Assembly: GCA_903839465.1 (NCBI GenBank)
Contig: CAIMCI010000315.1
Coordinates: forward strand, 1-44,316
Reading direction: 5' to 3'
From: an uncultured Pseudomonadota bacterium
GTDB taxonomy: Bacteria > Pseudomonadota > Gammaproteobacteria > Steroidobacterales > Steroidobacteraceae
DNA length: 44,316 bases
The notes below the pieces were generated by a model. That model worked only from the letters and a program-made list of their open reading frames with translations, ran no database searches and had not been told where the DNA came from. Each line of letters begins with the position of its first letter. Within the stretch, counting starts at the first letter, position 1. This document shows positions 8,461 to 17,223 of the stretch, piece by piece. Both the position numbers and the translations under genes were made by a program.

Positions 8461-9396
8461 ATGACGCCACGCCCGCCCGAAGTCCAGTCCCTCGTCGCCA
8501 GGTTCCGCCGGCAGCAGCCGGTCCGGGCGGGTTCGCTCGTCATCACGGTATTCGGCGACTGCCTGGCGCCGCGCGGCGGCTCGATAAGCCTGAAGAGCCT
8601 GATCGACCTCCTGGTGCCGTTCGGGCTCTCCGAGCGCCTGATCCGCACCTCGGTCGCTCGCCTCGCGGCGGACGGGTGGCTGGAAGCGCGCCGGGTGGGC
8701 CGGCTGAGCGAGTACCGGCTCTCCGGTAGCGGCCGGCAGCAGTTTGCGGACGCCACCCGGCGCATTTATGCCGGCCCTGTCGCCCACTGGTCGGGGCAAT
8801 GGACGCTGATTCTCCTCGCCGCCCTGCCCGCGTCACGGCGCCAGGCCACCCGCAACGCGCTGCGCTGGGAGGGCTACGGCGAACCCGAGCCCTCAATCCT
8901 CGCCCATCCGACGGTCTCGCCCGCGGATGCCCGGGCCCAGCTCGCGCTCGCGGGCATACGCGAGGAGATCATCGTCCTGGAGGCGCAGACGGGCGATGCC
9001 CGCGCCGATGCGCAGCTCGTTGACCTCGGCTGGGACCTGCGCGAACTGGCGGCCCGCTACGAGCGGTTCATCCGGACCTTCAAGGCCATTCGTGATGCCC
9101 TTGATCGCGGCGCTCTGCACGACCCGGCGGACGCCTTCACCGTTCGCACGTTGCTGATCCACGACTACCGGAAGATCCACCTGCGCGATCCGCTGCTGCC
9201 ACCGGTGCTGCTCCCGGCCGCCTGGCCGGGCGCCGCTGCCTACGACCTGTGCAGGTCCATCTACGCGACCGTGCACACGGCCGCCGACCGGCACCTGACG
9301 TTGCTCGGTGAATCCCTCGATGGGTCGTTACCGGCCGTCGAGGACGGCTTTTACGCTCGCTTCGGCGGGCTGCCGCGGCCCGCTCGCGGCGGCTGA
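8461..9396 (+). CDS. paaX: PaaX-family transcriptional repressor of phenylacetate degradation
   Basis: The product is 311 residues from ATG 8461, the normal length for PaaX. A longer frame beginning at 8317 would run through the promoter region and is rejected. The N-terminal winged helix contains GSLVITVFGDCLAPRGGSISLKSL. The middle has YRLSGSGRQQF followed by the PaaX-type WTLILLA segment, and the C-terminal PaaX_C domain includes LLIHDYRKIHLRDPLLPPVLLP. The protein represses paa genes until phenylacetyl-CoA appears. It diverges from paaA, an arrangement that suits shared control, and ends 6 nt before a convergent oxygenase gene. Confidence 0.9.
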   Translation: MTPRPPEVQSLVARFRRQQPVRAGSLVITVFGDCLAPRGGSISLKSLIDLLVPFGLSERLIRTSVARLAADGWLEARRVGRLSEYRLSGSGRQQFADATRRIYAGPVAHWSGQWTLILLAALPASRRQATRNALRWEGYGEPEPSILAHPTVSPADARAQLALAGIREEIIVLEAQTGDARADAQLVDLGWDLRELAARYERFIRTFKAIRDALDRGALHDPADAFTVRTLLIHDYRKIHLRDPLLPPVLLPAAWPGAAAYDLCRSIYATVHTAADRHLTLLGESLDGSLPAVEDGFYARFGGLPRPARGG

Positions 9397-9402
9397 CGCG
9401 CT

Positions 9403-10242
9403 TCAGTCCAGCAGCGCGTCGGCCCGCAGGCCGGCGCGCTCGACATGGACGGGCAGCACCCGCCCGTAAAGCTGGCGCGTGCGCTCCGGACTGCCCACCA
9501 TGCCCGGCTGTTCAGCGAAGCTGAAAATGGCGACGTAGCGGGTGCGCGCGCCCGTCAATGGCGAGACCCGATGCAGCGAATAGCGCCCCTTGAAGATCTG
9601 CAGGTCGCCCGGCTCGAGCGACAGGGACTTGACCCGCGAGGTGTCGCCATCGAGCACCGCCGCCACGCCGTCGTAGTTTTCGTCCGTCGACGTGCGCAGA
9701 TACGGGCTGTACTCGAAGAGTCCGCCCTGCTCGGCGTTCTGCAACGCCAGCGTCACCGTGTAGTTATTGGTGTCGAAGTGCCACGGAAAGCCCCCGCCGG
9801 CTTCGGCCAGATTCACGATGACGTCAGCGAGCGGGTCCGCGTAGCGGAAGAACCGCGCCTCGCCGAGCGCCTCCTGGATGAAAGGCGCAAACGCGGGCCA
9901 TTCATACAGCGTGCGAAGCAGACTCGTCGGCCCGAAGTTGTCGGCCGGCACGAACGCGTTCGAGCGCGGATAGAAGCGCCGCAGAGGATGGGCCGGATCG
10001 AGTTCGGGCCGGTCCTGCGTGAAATAGACGTTGGTCTGGTTGAAGTTCCGGTGCGCGTGTTCGGCCACCGCATCGCATTCGCGGATGAGCGCCGGTAACG
10101 AGGCCGCCCGCACGAAGCCCTTCAGCACCGCACAGCCGTCGGCGGCAATGGCGGCCCGGGCGCTCTGCACGACGGCAGCGCGCGCCGGCCCGGCCTCGCC
10201 GATCGGATAGCGGTCGACGTCAACGAGTTCCGCCGCCAGCAT
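9403..10242 (-). CDS. Fe(II)/2-oxoglutarate-dependent oxygenase of unknown substrate
   Basis: This 279-residue protein is a jelly-roll 2OG-Fe(II) oxygenase. The metal-binding triad is visible as H155 and D157 in WHFDTNNY and H224 in SLHRVSPL. An arginine at R233 or R235 could bind 2-oxoglutarate. Because the acidic ligand is present, the enzyme should hydroxylate rather than halogenate. Segments such as FNQTNVYFT and NLAEAGGGFPWHFD are close to an uncharacterised bacterial subgroup related to ArpA/HalD-type proteins. It is convergent with paaX and shares no operon with the paa genes. The substrate is unknown. Confidence 0.75.
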   Translation of the reverse strand: MLAAELVDVDRYPIGEAGPARAAVVQSARAAIAADGCAVLKGFVRAASLPALIRECDAVAEHAHRNFNQTNVYFTQDRPELDPAHPLRRFYPRSNAFVPADNFGPTSLLRTLYEWPAFAPFIQEALGEARFFRYADPLADVIVNLAEAGGGFPWHFDTNNYTVTLALQNAEQGGLFEYSPYLRTSTDENYDGVAAVLDGDTSRVKSLSLEPGDLQIFKGRYSLHRVSPLTGARTRYVAIFSFAEQPGMVGSPERTRQLYGRVLPVHVERAGLRADALLD

Positions 10243-10425
10243 CGAACCCTCCCCTCCGCTCCGGACACCGGCACACCGGCCCCGGTACGCTGCCCGTCGC
10301 CATTATAGGTCGGGACGCAAGCCGCCGACCGGTGACGGCCCGTGCCGCACTGCGGTCCCGCCCGGACGGGTCGGTGTTGCCGATTGTGCGACGCACATCA
10401 CACCGCCCCGCGGCGCGGGTGGGCA

Positions 10426-11520
10426 GTGAATCTCACCGCGACCACCGGCGACGCGGGACACTCTGCGTCTGCGAGATTAAGGACCACGGCCTTGCCCGGA
10501 AAGCCCATAGCCTCCGATGAAACCCGCGCGCTGAGGGCGCTGACGACGTTCTGCGTCCTCGATACGCTGCCGGACGAGCGCTTTGACCGTATCACCCGGC
10601 TGGCGTGCGCCGCCCTCAACGTACCGGTCGCGCTGGTCACGCTGGTCGATCGGGAACGGCAGTGGCTGAAGTCGCGCCAAGGCCTGTCGGCCACCGCCAA
10701 CGATTACTGGCTGTCGCTATGCAGCAAGAGCGTGGCGGCTGACGGCCAGCTGGTCGTGCGCGACACCCATGCCGAACCGGAATTCGAGGACCACCCGCTG
10801 GTGGTCGGCGAGCCGCACCTGCGCTTCTACGCCGGCCAGAGCATCCGCGGGCCCGACGACAGCCATATCGGCGCGCTGTGCATTGTCGATGAGCGGCCCC
10901 GCCCGTTTCCGATCCGCGATGCCGGCGTGCTCAGCGACCTGACCGCCCTGGTCGAGCGCGAAATCCTGCTGCTGGAGCACGCCACGACCGACGAACTGAC
11001 CCGCCTGTCCAATCGCCGCGGTTTTGCGCAGGTCGCCCATCATGTGCTGGCCCTCTGCCGGCGGAGCACCCAGCCGGCGGTCGTCGTCAGCGTCGACCTC
11101 GATAACTTCAAGGCCGTCAACGACGCGCACGGCCACGAGGCCGGCGATCGCGTGCTGCGCGCCTTTTCGAAGATGCTGTTCACACACTTCCGCGACTCGG
11201 ATGTCGTCGCGCGGGTGGGCGGCGATGAATTCGCCGTCCTGCTGAGCGGTACCACGACGGCTCACGTCATAGAATCGTTCGATCGCCTCGGCGCGGAATT
11301 CGCCACCTCGACGCTGGCCCGGGACTACCCGCGACTGCACTGGAGTGCGGGTCTCGCCGACTTCGATCCGCTGTCCGACACGACGATCGAGGCGCTGCTG
11401 AATGCGGCCGACGCGCGGATGTACCGCACCAAGACCTCCAAGCGCCAGGGATCCCCGCCTGCCCAGGAAACCACCCTGCACGAGACGCTGAACCGTCCGC
11501 TGCGCCGCATGCCCTGGTAG
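10426..11520 (+). CDS. GAF-GGDEF diguanylate cyclase (soluble)
   Basis: With GTG 10426 as start the product is 364 residues. The frame opens earlier at 10342, but the added residues look non-native; the start is uncertain. An N-terminal GAF domain (about 35-180) contains LVTLVDRERQWLKSRQGL and IGALCIVDE. A GGDEF domain follows (about 190-340) with an intact GGDEF at 265-269 and an RxxD inhibitory site (RDSD, 256-259) five residues before it. The protein should make cyclic-di-GMP and be subject to product inhibition. No membrane segment is seen, so the GAF domain probably senses a cytoplasmic signal. Confidence 0.85.
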   Translation: MNLTATTGDAGHSASARLRTTALPGKPIASDETRALRALTTFCVLDTLPDERFDRITRLACAALNVPVALVTLVDRERQWLKSRQGLSATANDYWLSLCSKSVAADGQLVVRDTHAEPEFEDHPLVVGEPHLRFYAGQSIRGPDDSHIGALCIVDERPRPFPIRDAGVLSDLTALVEREILLLEHATTDELTRLSNRRGFAQVAHHVLALCRRSTQPAVVVSVDLDNFKAVNDAHGHEAGDRVLRAFSKMLFTHFRDSDVVARVGGDEFAVLLSGTTTAHVIESFDRLGAEFATSTLARDYPRLHWSAGLADFDPLSDTTIEALLNAADARMYRTKTSKRQGSPPAQETTLHETLNRPLRRMPW

Positions 11521-11657
11521 CCGCCGTCGGCCGGCACCGCCGGGCGATACGGCACCATTTATTCCTGTATTCGCGGCCACGCGAGCCGTAAGCTCTCGGC
11601 GCGGGCTGCCGTCGCGGCTCGGCCTGACGACGGCCCCTGCCCGCTCCGGAGGACTGC

Positions 11658-12431
11658 ATGTCAACGACGCCGTCGACTTTCGTCTGGTACGAGCTGATGA
11701 CAGACGATGTCGCGGGCGCGGCCCGGTTCTACGCTGCCGTACTCGAATGGTCGATCACGGATGCCGGCATCCCGAGCCGCAGTTACCTGCTCGCCGCGGT
11801 GGGCGGCGTTGATCGTGCGGGCCTGATTCCTGTTCCCGACGAGGCAAGGTCGCGCGGGGCACGCCCCGGCTGGCTCGGCTACCTCGCCGTCGACGACGTC
11901 GACGGACACATTATTAAGGTCGTGGCGGGCGGCGGTACGCTCAAACGGCAACCCGAGAGCATTCCCGCGGTGGGCCGTTACGCGGTCGTTGCCGACGCCC
12001 ACGGTGCGCCGTTTGTGCTCTTCACGCCGAAGGGTGCGGCGACCGCGACCCCGGCCGCGCCCGATGCGATCGGCTGCGTCGGCTGGCACGAACTCCAGGC
12101 CGGGGACGGCGATGAGGCCTTCGGCTTCTACACGGGTCTGTTCGGCTGGTCGCCAGCCGGTGTGATCGACGATGGCGAGCACGGCCCCTACCGCCTGTTC
12201 GCGGCCAACGGCGCTGCCATTGGCGGCATCATGACCCGCCTGCCGACGGTCAGCCACCCGCACTGGCTCTTCTACTTCACCGTCGCGGCCCTCGATGCGG
12301 CGCTCGAGCGTGTCGCTGCGGCCGGCGGCAGGCTCGTCATCGGCCCCCGGCAGGTGCCTGGCGGGCGCTGGATCGCGCACTGCGACGATCCACAGGGCGC
12401 GGCGTTTTCGCTGATCAGCGCGACTCGCTGA
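11658..12431 (+). CDS. Two-domain VOC (glyoxalase-fold) protein
   Basis: This 257-residue protein has two vicinal-oxygen-chelate repeats, each beginning with a W(Y/H)EL segment followed by a FY motif: FVWYELMTDDVAGAARFYAAVLEW near the start and GWHELQAGDGDEAFGFYTGLFGW near residue 135. The second half ends DPQGAAFSLI. Such proteins are often annotated as glyoxalase/bleomycin-resistance-type, but the substrate cannot be read from sequence. ATG 11658 follows a GGAGGA ribosome site. It stands alone between two cyclase genes. Confidence 0.82.
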   Translation: MSTTPSTFVWYELMTDDVAGAARFYAAVLEWSITDAGIPSRSYLLAAVGGVDRAGLIPVPDEARSRGARPGWLGYLAVDDVDGHIIKVVAGGGTLKRQPESIPAVGRYAVVADAHGAPFVLFTPKGAATATPAAPDAIGCVGWHELQAGDGDEAFGFYTGLFGWSPAGVIDDGEHGPYRLFAANGAAIGGIMTRLPTVSHPHWLFYFTVAALDAALERVAAAGGRLVIGPRQVPGGRWIAHCDDPQGAAFSLISATR

Positions 12432-12554
12432 CGCCAGCGGGGGCTAGCCATTCATCCATTCCACTAAGCAGGCGCGGTGCGGACGCGTTCCGGTGCCGCG
12501 ACGCACCGTTTAGGTGCGCGCCGGGACCGGCCGCGAGCTGTCCGGTACCTGAAG

Positions 12555-12570
12555 CGTGACGCGCGTCACA
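12555..12570. promoter_or_regulatory. CRP/Clp-like palindromic site upstream of membrane diguanylate cyclase
   Basis: The sequence CGTGACGCGCGTCACA contains a perfect 14-bp palindrome (12556-12569) and matches the CRP-family pattern TGTGA-N6-TCACA at nine of ten half-site positions. It lies about 80 nt before the GTG start of the GGDEF gene at 12651. The factor that binds it is not known from this window. Confidence 0.45.
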
Positions 12571-12650
12571 CGACCCTTGCGCCCCGAGCCTAAAGGCCAA
12601 GGGCGGTGTGTCGACTAGAGGGCCGTGTCATGGATTAGGAGTTTTCCCCA

Positions 12651-14522
12651 GTGCTTGTGAAGGTCAAGGACGTCCTCAGCCTGCGGGGGCTTTCCGTCGG
12701 AGCACGGCTGCTCCTGATCAATGCCCTGATGCTGCTCGCCCTTGGCATCGTCAGTGTCATCGCCTGGCATGCCCTGGACGTTCAGGGCCGCGCCATGGAC
12801 GAACTGGCCACGATCAGCAAGGCGGCCCGCTATCACCAGGATGCCGACACCCTGCACGCCACCCTGCGTGCCGACGTCAACCGTGCCCAGCTCAGCGCCT
12901 CGCTGACGCCCGCCGAACGCGACGCCCTTGGCGCCGACATCGACTCCAGCGCCAATGATCTGCGGCGGGACCTGCAGACCCTCGATCGCCTCAATCTGCC
13001 ACCGGAAATCCTCGAAAGCGAGCAGAAGGTCCGGCGCCTGGCCGAATCGTTCCTGTCACACGCGGTCGATGTCGGCCGCATCGCCCTGCGCGACCCGCGC
13101 GGCGCCGAACAGTCGATGCCCGCGATGGAGGCGGCCAGCAAGGACCTGCGCGGGGCGATGGACCTGCAGACGGTGATGATGTCGCGGCACGTGGTTTCGG
13201 CCAATGACGACGCCGCGACCGCCGCCACGCTCGCCAAGCAGTGGATCGTCGGCGCTTTCCTCGCGACCACGCTGGCGACGGGCCTCCTCGTAGCGCTCGT
13301 GTCGGCGTCGATCCGCAGCTCGCTGCGCCGCGTGCGCGACGTGGCCAACGCCATGAAGACCGGCGAACTCGGCGTACGCTGCCAGACGACCGGACGCGAT
13401 GAGCTCGGACAGCTCGCCCGCGCCCTGAACGCGATGGCAGACCAGGTCAGCAGCATGATCCTGCAGCTGCGTGCGGATGCCGAACGGGATGCGTTCGGAA
13501 CGCAGCTCGTCGAGGCGCTGGAAATGTCGGACTCGGAAGAGGAGGTCCACGTCGCCATCGCCAGGGCAATGACCGTCGTCGATCCGAACATGCCGATGGA
13601 ACTGCTGATCGCCGACTCGAGCCGGGCGCATCTCGAGCGCGCCACGTCGCACCCGAGGGCGGGTGCACCGGGGTGCGGAGTCGAGTCGCCGTTCAGCTGC
13701 GTGGCGGTTCGGCGGGGCAACCCGGTCGCCTTCCCCGACAGCGAGGCGCTGAACGCCTGCGCCAGGCTCCGCGGCCGCCCCGGCGGCCCGGTCTCGGCCG
13801 CCTGCGTGCCGGTGAGCTTCATGGGCCGCTCGCTCGGGGTACTGCACGCCACGGGCGTGCCCGGTGTCGCCGTGTCGGCGCTGCAGCTCTCGCAGCTGAC
13901 GACGCTGGGTATCCAGTCCGGGGCACGTATCGGTACGGTGCGGGCCTTTCAGAAAACCCAGCGCCAGGCCTCGACCGACAGCCTGACCGGGCTGTTGAAC
14001 CGCCGCTCCGTCGAGGAGACCGTCAGGACGCTGGCCGCGGAAGGCCAGCACTATGCGATCCTCCTGGCCGACCTCGATCATTTCAAGAAGCTGAACGACA
14101 CCCGGGGCCACGAGGCCGGCGACAACGCGCTGCGCCAGTTTGCCGACGTGCTGCGCAAGACCCTGCGCGGGCACGACTCCGCCGCCCGCTGGGGCGGTGA
14201 GGAGTTCGTCGTGGTCCTGCCGCGCGTCGATGCCGGCGGCGCGGTGGAGATCGCCAACCGGATCCGTGCCAATCTCGCCGAGGCGCTGCTTGTGGGCGGA
14301 TCACCGGTGTTCACGGCGAGCTTCGGCGTCGCGGACTCGTCGATGTCCGACCGGCTGGAACAGCTGATCCGGGTCGCCGACGATGCGCTTTACACGGCCA
14401 AGGACGCCGGCCGGGACCGGGCCATCATCGGCAATCCCGGCAATGTGGTGGCAAGCGTGCCGCGTCGCGCCATGGAACACCCCGCCACGGTCGACATTGC
14501 GCTCGTGGCGAACAACGGCTGA
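12651..14522 (+). CDS. Membrane diguanylate cyclase (4HB-HAMP-GAF-GGDEF)
   Basis: This 623-residue protein starts at GTG 12651, with AGGAG nine nt upstream. TM1 (about 18-40) and TM2 (about 198-221) flank a periplasmic helical sensor resembling four-helix-bundle chemoreceptor domains. A HAMP segment follows (222-275), then a GAF-like region (280-430) and a GGDEF domain (440-605). The active site is GGEEF at 515-519, with an RxxD inhibitory site (RGHD, 506-509) at the canonical spacing. It should synthesise cyclic-di-GMP in response to a periplasmic cue. Adjacent genes suggest no partner; the upstream CRP-like palindrome suggests transcriptional control. Confidence 0.9.
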   Translation: MLVKVKDVLSLRGLSVGARLLLINALMLLALGIVSVIAWHALDVQGRAMDELATISKAARYHQDADTLHATLRADVNRAQLSASLTPAERDALGADIDSSANDLRRDLQTLDRLNLPPEILESEQKVRRLAESFLSHAVDVGRIALRDPRGAEQSMPAMEAASKDLRGAMDLQTVMMSRHVVSANDDAATAATLAKQWIVGAFLATTLATGLLVALVSASIRSSLRRVRDVANAMKTGELGVRCQTTGRDELGQLARALNAMADQVSSMILQLRADAERDAFGTQLVEALEMSDSEEEVHVAIARAMTVVDPNMPMELLIADSSRAHLERATSHPRAGAPGCGVESPFSCVAVRRGNPVAFPDSEALNACARLRGRPGGPVSAACVPVSFMGRSLGVLHATGVPGVAVSALQLSQLTTLGIQSGARIGTVRAFQKTQRQASTDSLTGLLNRRSVEETVRTLAAEGQHYAILLADLDHFKKLNDTRGHEAGDNALRQFADVLRKTLRGHDSAARWGGEEFVVVLPRVDAGGAVEIANRIRANLAEALLVGGSPVFTASFGVADSSMSDRLEQLIRVADDALYTAKDAGRDRAIIGNPGNVVASVPRRAMEHPATVDIALVANNG

Positions 14523-14538
14523 GCGGGTCGCACGGGCG

Positions 14539-14556
14539 GCGGCCACCGGTGGCCGC
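14539..14556. terminator. 18-bp perfect palindrome between convergent genes
   Basis: The sequence GCGGCCACCGGTGGCCGC is fully self-complementary and sits in the 40-nt gap between the stop of the cyclase gene and the stop of aguB. It could fold as a hairpin in either transcript and act as a bidirectional terminator. No T-run follows on either strand, so intrinsic termination is uncertain. Confidence 0.4.
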
Positions 14557-14562
14557 GACCGG

Positions 14563-15438
14563 CTAGCGGTGCCCCGTGCCGTCCAGCGTCGACAGCACGC
14601 CGTAAAGATCCGGCCGCCGGTCGCGAAAGACGCCCCAATAGCGCCGGTAGGCGGCACATTCGTCAAGATCGAAGCGTCCGATCAGGACGCCCTCGGTCGT
14701 CCGATCGGCCTCGGCCACGAGAGCACCGACGTGGTTTGCGACGAAGGACGAGCCGTAGAATGACATCTCGACGTCGTCCGTCCTTTCAACGCCGATCCGG
14801 TTGGAGGCGACGACCGGCACGATGTTGGCCGCCGCGTGGCCGCGCATGGTCATCCGCCAGTGCTCCATGGAATCGAGGCTCGCATCCCCGGGTTCCGAGC
14901 CGATGGCCGTTGGATACAGCAGGAACTCGGCCCCGCGCAGCACCAGCGCGCGGGCCACTTCCGGGAACCACTGGTCCCAGCAGATCGCGATGCCCAGCCG
15001 GCCGAACGCGGTGTCGATCGGATGGAAACCGGTATCGCCGGGGGAAAAGTAGTATTTCTCCTCGTAGCCCGGCGACTGCGGGATATGGCTCTTGCGGTAG
15101 TGTCCCGCCACGCGGCCGTCGGCATCGACGACGACGACGGTATTGAACGCCGTCGTGCCGGCACGCTCGTAGACCGAGACGGGAATCACGACGCCGAGCT
15201 CGCGGGCGAGCGCCTGGAAATGTCCGATCGTGGGCTGCCCCGCGAGCGGCTTGGCCAAATCCAGGTATTTGCTGCGCTCGACCGCACAGAAATACGGCGC
15301 CTCGAACAGCTCCTGGAGGAGGACGACGTTGGCACCCTTGGCGGCTGCCTGGCGTACCAGCCGGTCGGCCGTTGCCACGTTCTCCTCGCGGTTCCACGTG
15401 CAGGCAAACTGCACCGCGGCCAGTGTCGTCGATCTCAT
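14563..15438 (-). CDS. aguB: N-carbamoylputrescine amidase
   Basis: This 291-residue member of the nitrilase superfamily hydrolyses N-carbamoylputrescine to putrescine, CO2 and ammonia. The catalytic triad is E43 (LLQELFEAPYF), K116 (YRKSHIPQ) and C153 (AICWDQWFPE). PGYEEKYYFSPGDTGF is typical of AguB. ATG 15438 has a GGGGAG ribosome site; the upstream extension of the frame to 15588 overlaps aguA and is not native. It starts 22 nt after the agmatine deiminase stop. The two genes together form the agmatine-to-putrescine route. Confidence 0.93.
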   Translation of the reverse strand: MRSTTLAAVQFACTWNREENVATADRLVRQAAAKGANVVLLQELFEAPYFCAVERSKYLDLAKPLAGQPTIGHFQALARELGVVIPVSVYERAGTTAFNTVVVVDADGRVAGHYRKSHIPQSPGYEEKYYFSPGDTGFHPIDTAFGRLGIAICWDQWFPEVARALVLRGAEFLLYPTAIGSEPGDASLDSMEHWRMTMRGHAAANIVPVVASNRIGVERTDDVEMSFYGSSFVANHVGALVAEADRTTEGVLIGRFDLDECAAYRRYWGVFRDRRPDLYGVLSTLDGTGHR

Positions 15439-15460
15439 CGTGCGTCTCCCCGCCGGTTGA

Positions 15461-16489
15461 TCAAACAGCCGCGCTACGCGCCGGCTCCTGCTGCGTGATG
15501 CAGTGAATTCCACCGCCGCCCCGGAACAACGTTTCCAGCGCGACCGGCACCACGCGCCGATCGGGGTAGGCGCGCGCCAGGGTGGCATTGACCTCGTCGT
15601 CCTCGGCTATCCCATAGGACGGCACGATCACGGCACCGTTCGCGAGATAGAAGTTCACGTAGGAGCGGCAATACCCCTCTTCGCCGTCCGGCACGATACG
15701 GCGCGGCGCCTCGGCGATCGGCACGAGCTCGAAGCGGCGCCCGCGGGCATCGGTTTCCAGCTCGAGCATGCGACGGTTCTCGGCCATCACCCGGTAGCGC
15801 GGGTCCGCTGGGTCGGCAACGGTCTCGAACAGCAATGCGCCGGGCCTGATGAAGGCCACGTAGCCATCGACGTGACCGTCGGTACCGGTCTCCGTCGGGT
15901 CGCCGGGCAACCAGATGACTTTTTCCATCCCGAGCATGGCGCGGAGTTCGGCCTCGGCCTCGGCGCGGCTGACGCCGGGATTCCGGTTGTCGTTGAGGAC
16001 GCAGGTGTCGGCCGTCACGAGCGTGCCCTCCCCGTCCGAGTAGAAACCCCCGCCTTCACAGGACAAGGACGAACGAAACAGAGGATCGCCGGTGGCCGCG
16101 GCGATTTCCCCGGCGACCGCGGCATCGCGCTCGTAGCCCTGGAACTTCCCGCCCCAGGCATTGAAGCGGAAGGAAATGGCCGCGCGCTCGCCGCGCGGGC
16201 CGAGCACCCAGGTCGGACCCGAGTCGCGCAGCCACGAATCGTCGATCGGCAGCGCCAGGACGCGCACGCGGGGGTCGAGCCTGCGCCGGGCATCGGCCGC
16301 TTCGGCGGGTGCCGCCACCATGGTCACGGGCTCGAAATCGACGATCGCAGCGGCCACGCGTGCGTAGTCCTCGCGCGCTTCCTCGATGCGGCCGGCCCAC
16401 AGTTCCGCGCGTTGCGGCCAGGCGAGCCAGCACCCGGCGTGCGGCGCCCCTTCAAAAGGCATGGAGTAGCCCCGTTCAGCCGGTGTCAT
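15461..16489 (-). CDS. aguA: Agmatine deiminase
   Basis: This 342-residue enzyme of the porphyromonas-type peptidylarginine deiminase family converts agmatine to N-carbamoylputrescine and ammonia. Diagnostic stretches are DDSWLRDSGPTW (about 83-94), CEGGGFYSDGEGT, GTDGHVDGYV (catalytic histidine) and the nucleophile C330 in GGGGIHCITQQEP. It is first in the aguA-aguB pair. With no arginine decarboxylase gene in the window, the source of agmatine is unknown. Confidence 0.94.
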   Translation of the reverse strand: MTPAERGYSMPFEGAPHAGCWLAWPQRAELWAGRIEEAREDYARVAAAIVDFEPVTMVAAPAEAADARRRLDPRVRVLALPIDDSWLRDSGPTWVLGPRGERAAISFRFNAWGGKFQGYERDAAVAGEIAAATGDPLFRSSLSCEGGGFYSDGEGTLVTADTCVLNDNRNPGVSRAEAEAELRAMLGMEKVIWLPGDPTETGTDGHVDGYVAFIRPGALLFETVADPADPRYRVMAENRRMLELETDARGRRFELVPIAEAPRRIVPDGEEGYCRSYVNFYLANGAVIVPSYGIAEDDEVNATLARAYPDRRVVPVALETLFRGGGGIHCITQQEPARSAAV

Positions 16490-16808
16490 CGTTCAGCCCC
16501 TGGCAATTGGTTCGGCCCGCGCAGTCGACGCTCCGGCGCCCTGCCCGCGACAGCCTAGACGAACTCCGCGTGCCCGAACAGCGTCGCCCCGGCGGCCTCG
16601 AGGTGGCGCCGCGCCGCCGACACGGACCGCCCGCTCCCGGACGCTGCGGCGACACGCTCGCCGCCGCCACGACGTCGGCCATCCTCTGAACTGAACACTC
16701 GTCAAACGATTCGTCGTACCGGAATTGCGCCACGTGCGGCGGCGCGCGGCGTAAACTGAAAGACGCGCGCACCGACGGACAGGGCGTATCCGGAGCGCGC
16801 AGGGAGCC
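16490..16808. other. Gene-poor interval upstream of aguA
   Basis: About 320 nt lie between the aguA start and the open frame beginning near 16809. The interval should carry the aguA promoter, but no convincing -35/-10 pair stands out. On the minus strand a short stretch with strong GC3 bias reads as VSAARRHLEAAGATLFGHAEFV before a stop at about 16557. It has no clear start in the same frame, so it may be a decayed or frameshifted small gene. Confidence 0.3.
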
Positions 16809-16811
16809 TTC

Positions 16812-17174
16812 ATCGACGCCTCAGACGACAACGCCGTACCCGACCAGCGCGACGTAGCAGCGCTCCTGCTCATTGCGCAGTACCGGCAGCGCATCCGCGC
16901 GCTCCTCGCGGCCGCCGAGCGCACGCCCGACGCCGGCAACCGGCTGGAGGCTCTGGCCTACGACCTGGCCGAGAAGCTCAATTCGGACCTGCTGCTGTTC
17001 TATTCGCGCGGCGCGTCTGGCGCGCTGACGGCCCTGGAGCGCGTAACGGTCCTGCCGACTCTCGAGCGCCTGCGCGATATCCTGCGCTTTCGCGGCCGGT
17101 CGTCGCGTTCATTGCGTGACGTGCTTCAAAAAGCCAGCGCGGAACTGCCGGATTCCGGTGACGGACCTCACTAA
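16812..17174 (+). CDS. Unknown helical protein with no canonical start codon
   Basis: An open frame of about 120 codons ends at TAA 17172-17174. Its codon use is strongly GC3-biased and its product is helix-rich: AALLLIAQYRQRIRALLAAAE, then RLEALAYDLAEKLNSDLLLFYSRG, then LERLRDILRFRG. No ATG, GTG or TTG precedes this conserved-looking body in frame; an in-frame stop lies at 16752. A ribosome-site-like AGGGAG (16801-16806) is followed five nt later by ATC at 16812, so a rare ATC start is possible. CTG 16866 or ATT 16872 are other options. A sequencing or evolutionary frameshift near the 5' end would explain it as well. Function unknown. Confidence 0.5.
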   Translation: MDASDDNAVPDQRDVAALLLIAQYRQRIRALLAAAERTPDAGNRLEALAYDLAEKLNSDLLLFYSRGASGALTALERVTVLPTLERLRDILRFRGRSSRSLRDVLQKASAELPDSGDGPH

Positions 17175-17223
17175 TCCGGGCTGGATCTGTCAAATCGTCG
17201 GGCGCGGCGCCGATAGCTTTTTC

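Noticed and set aside
12432-12650. Possible cyclic-di-GMP (GEMM) riboswitch before the cyclase gene
   Set aside because: The conserved GEMM core and tetraloop/receptor sequences are absent; only a small CGCACC/GGTGCG hairpin and the CRP-like palindrome are present.
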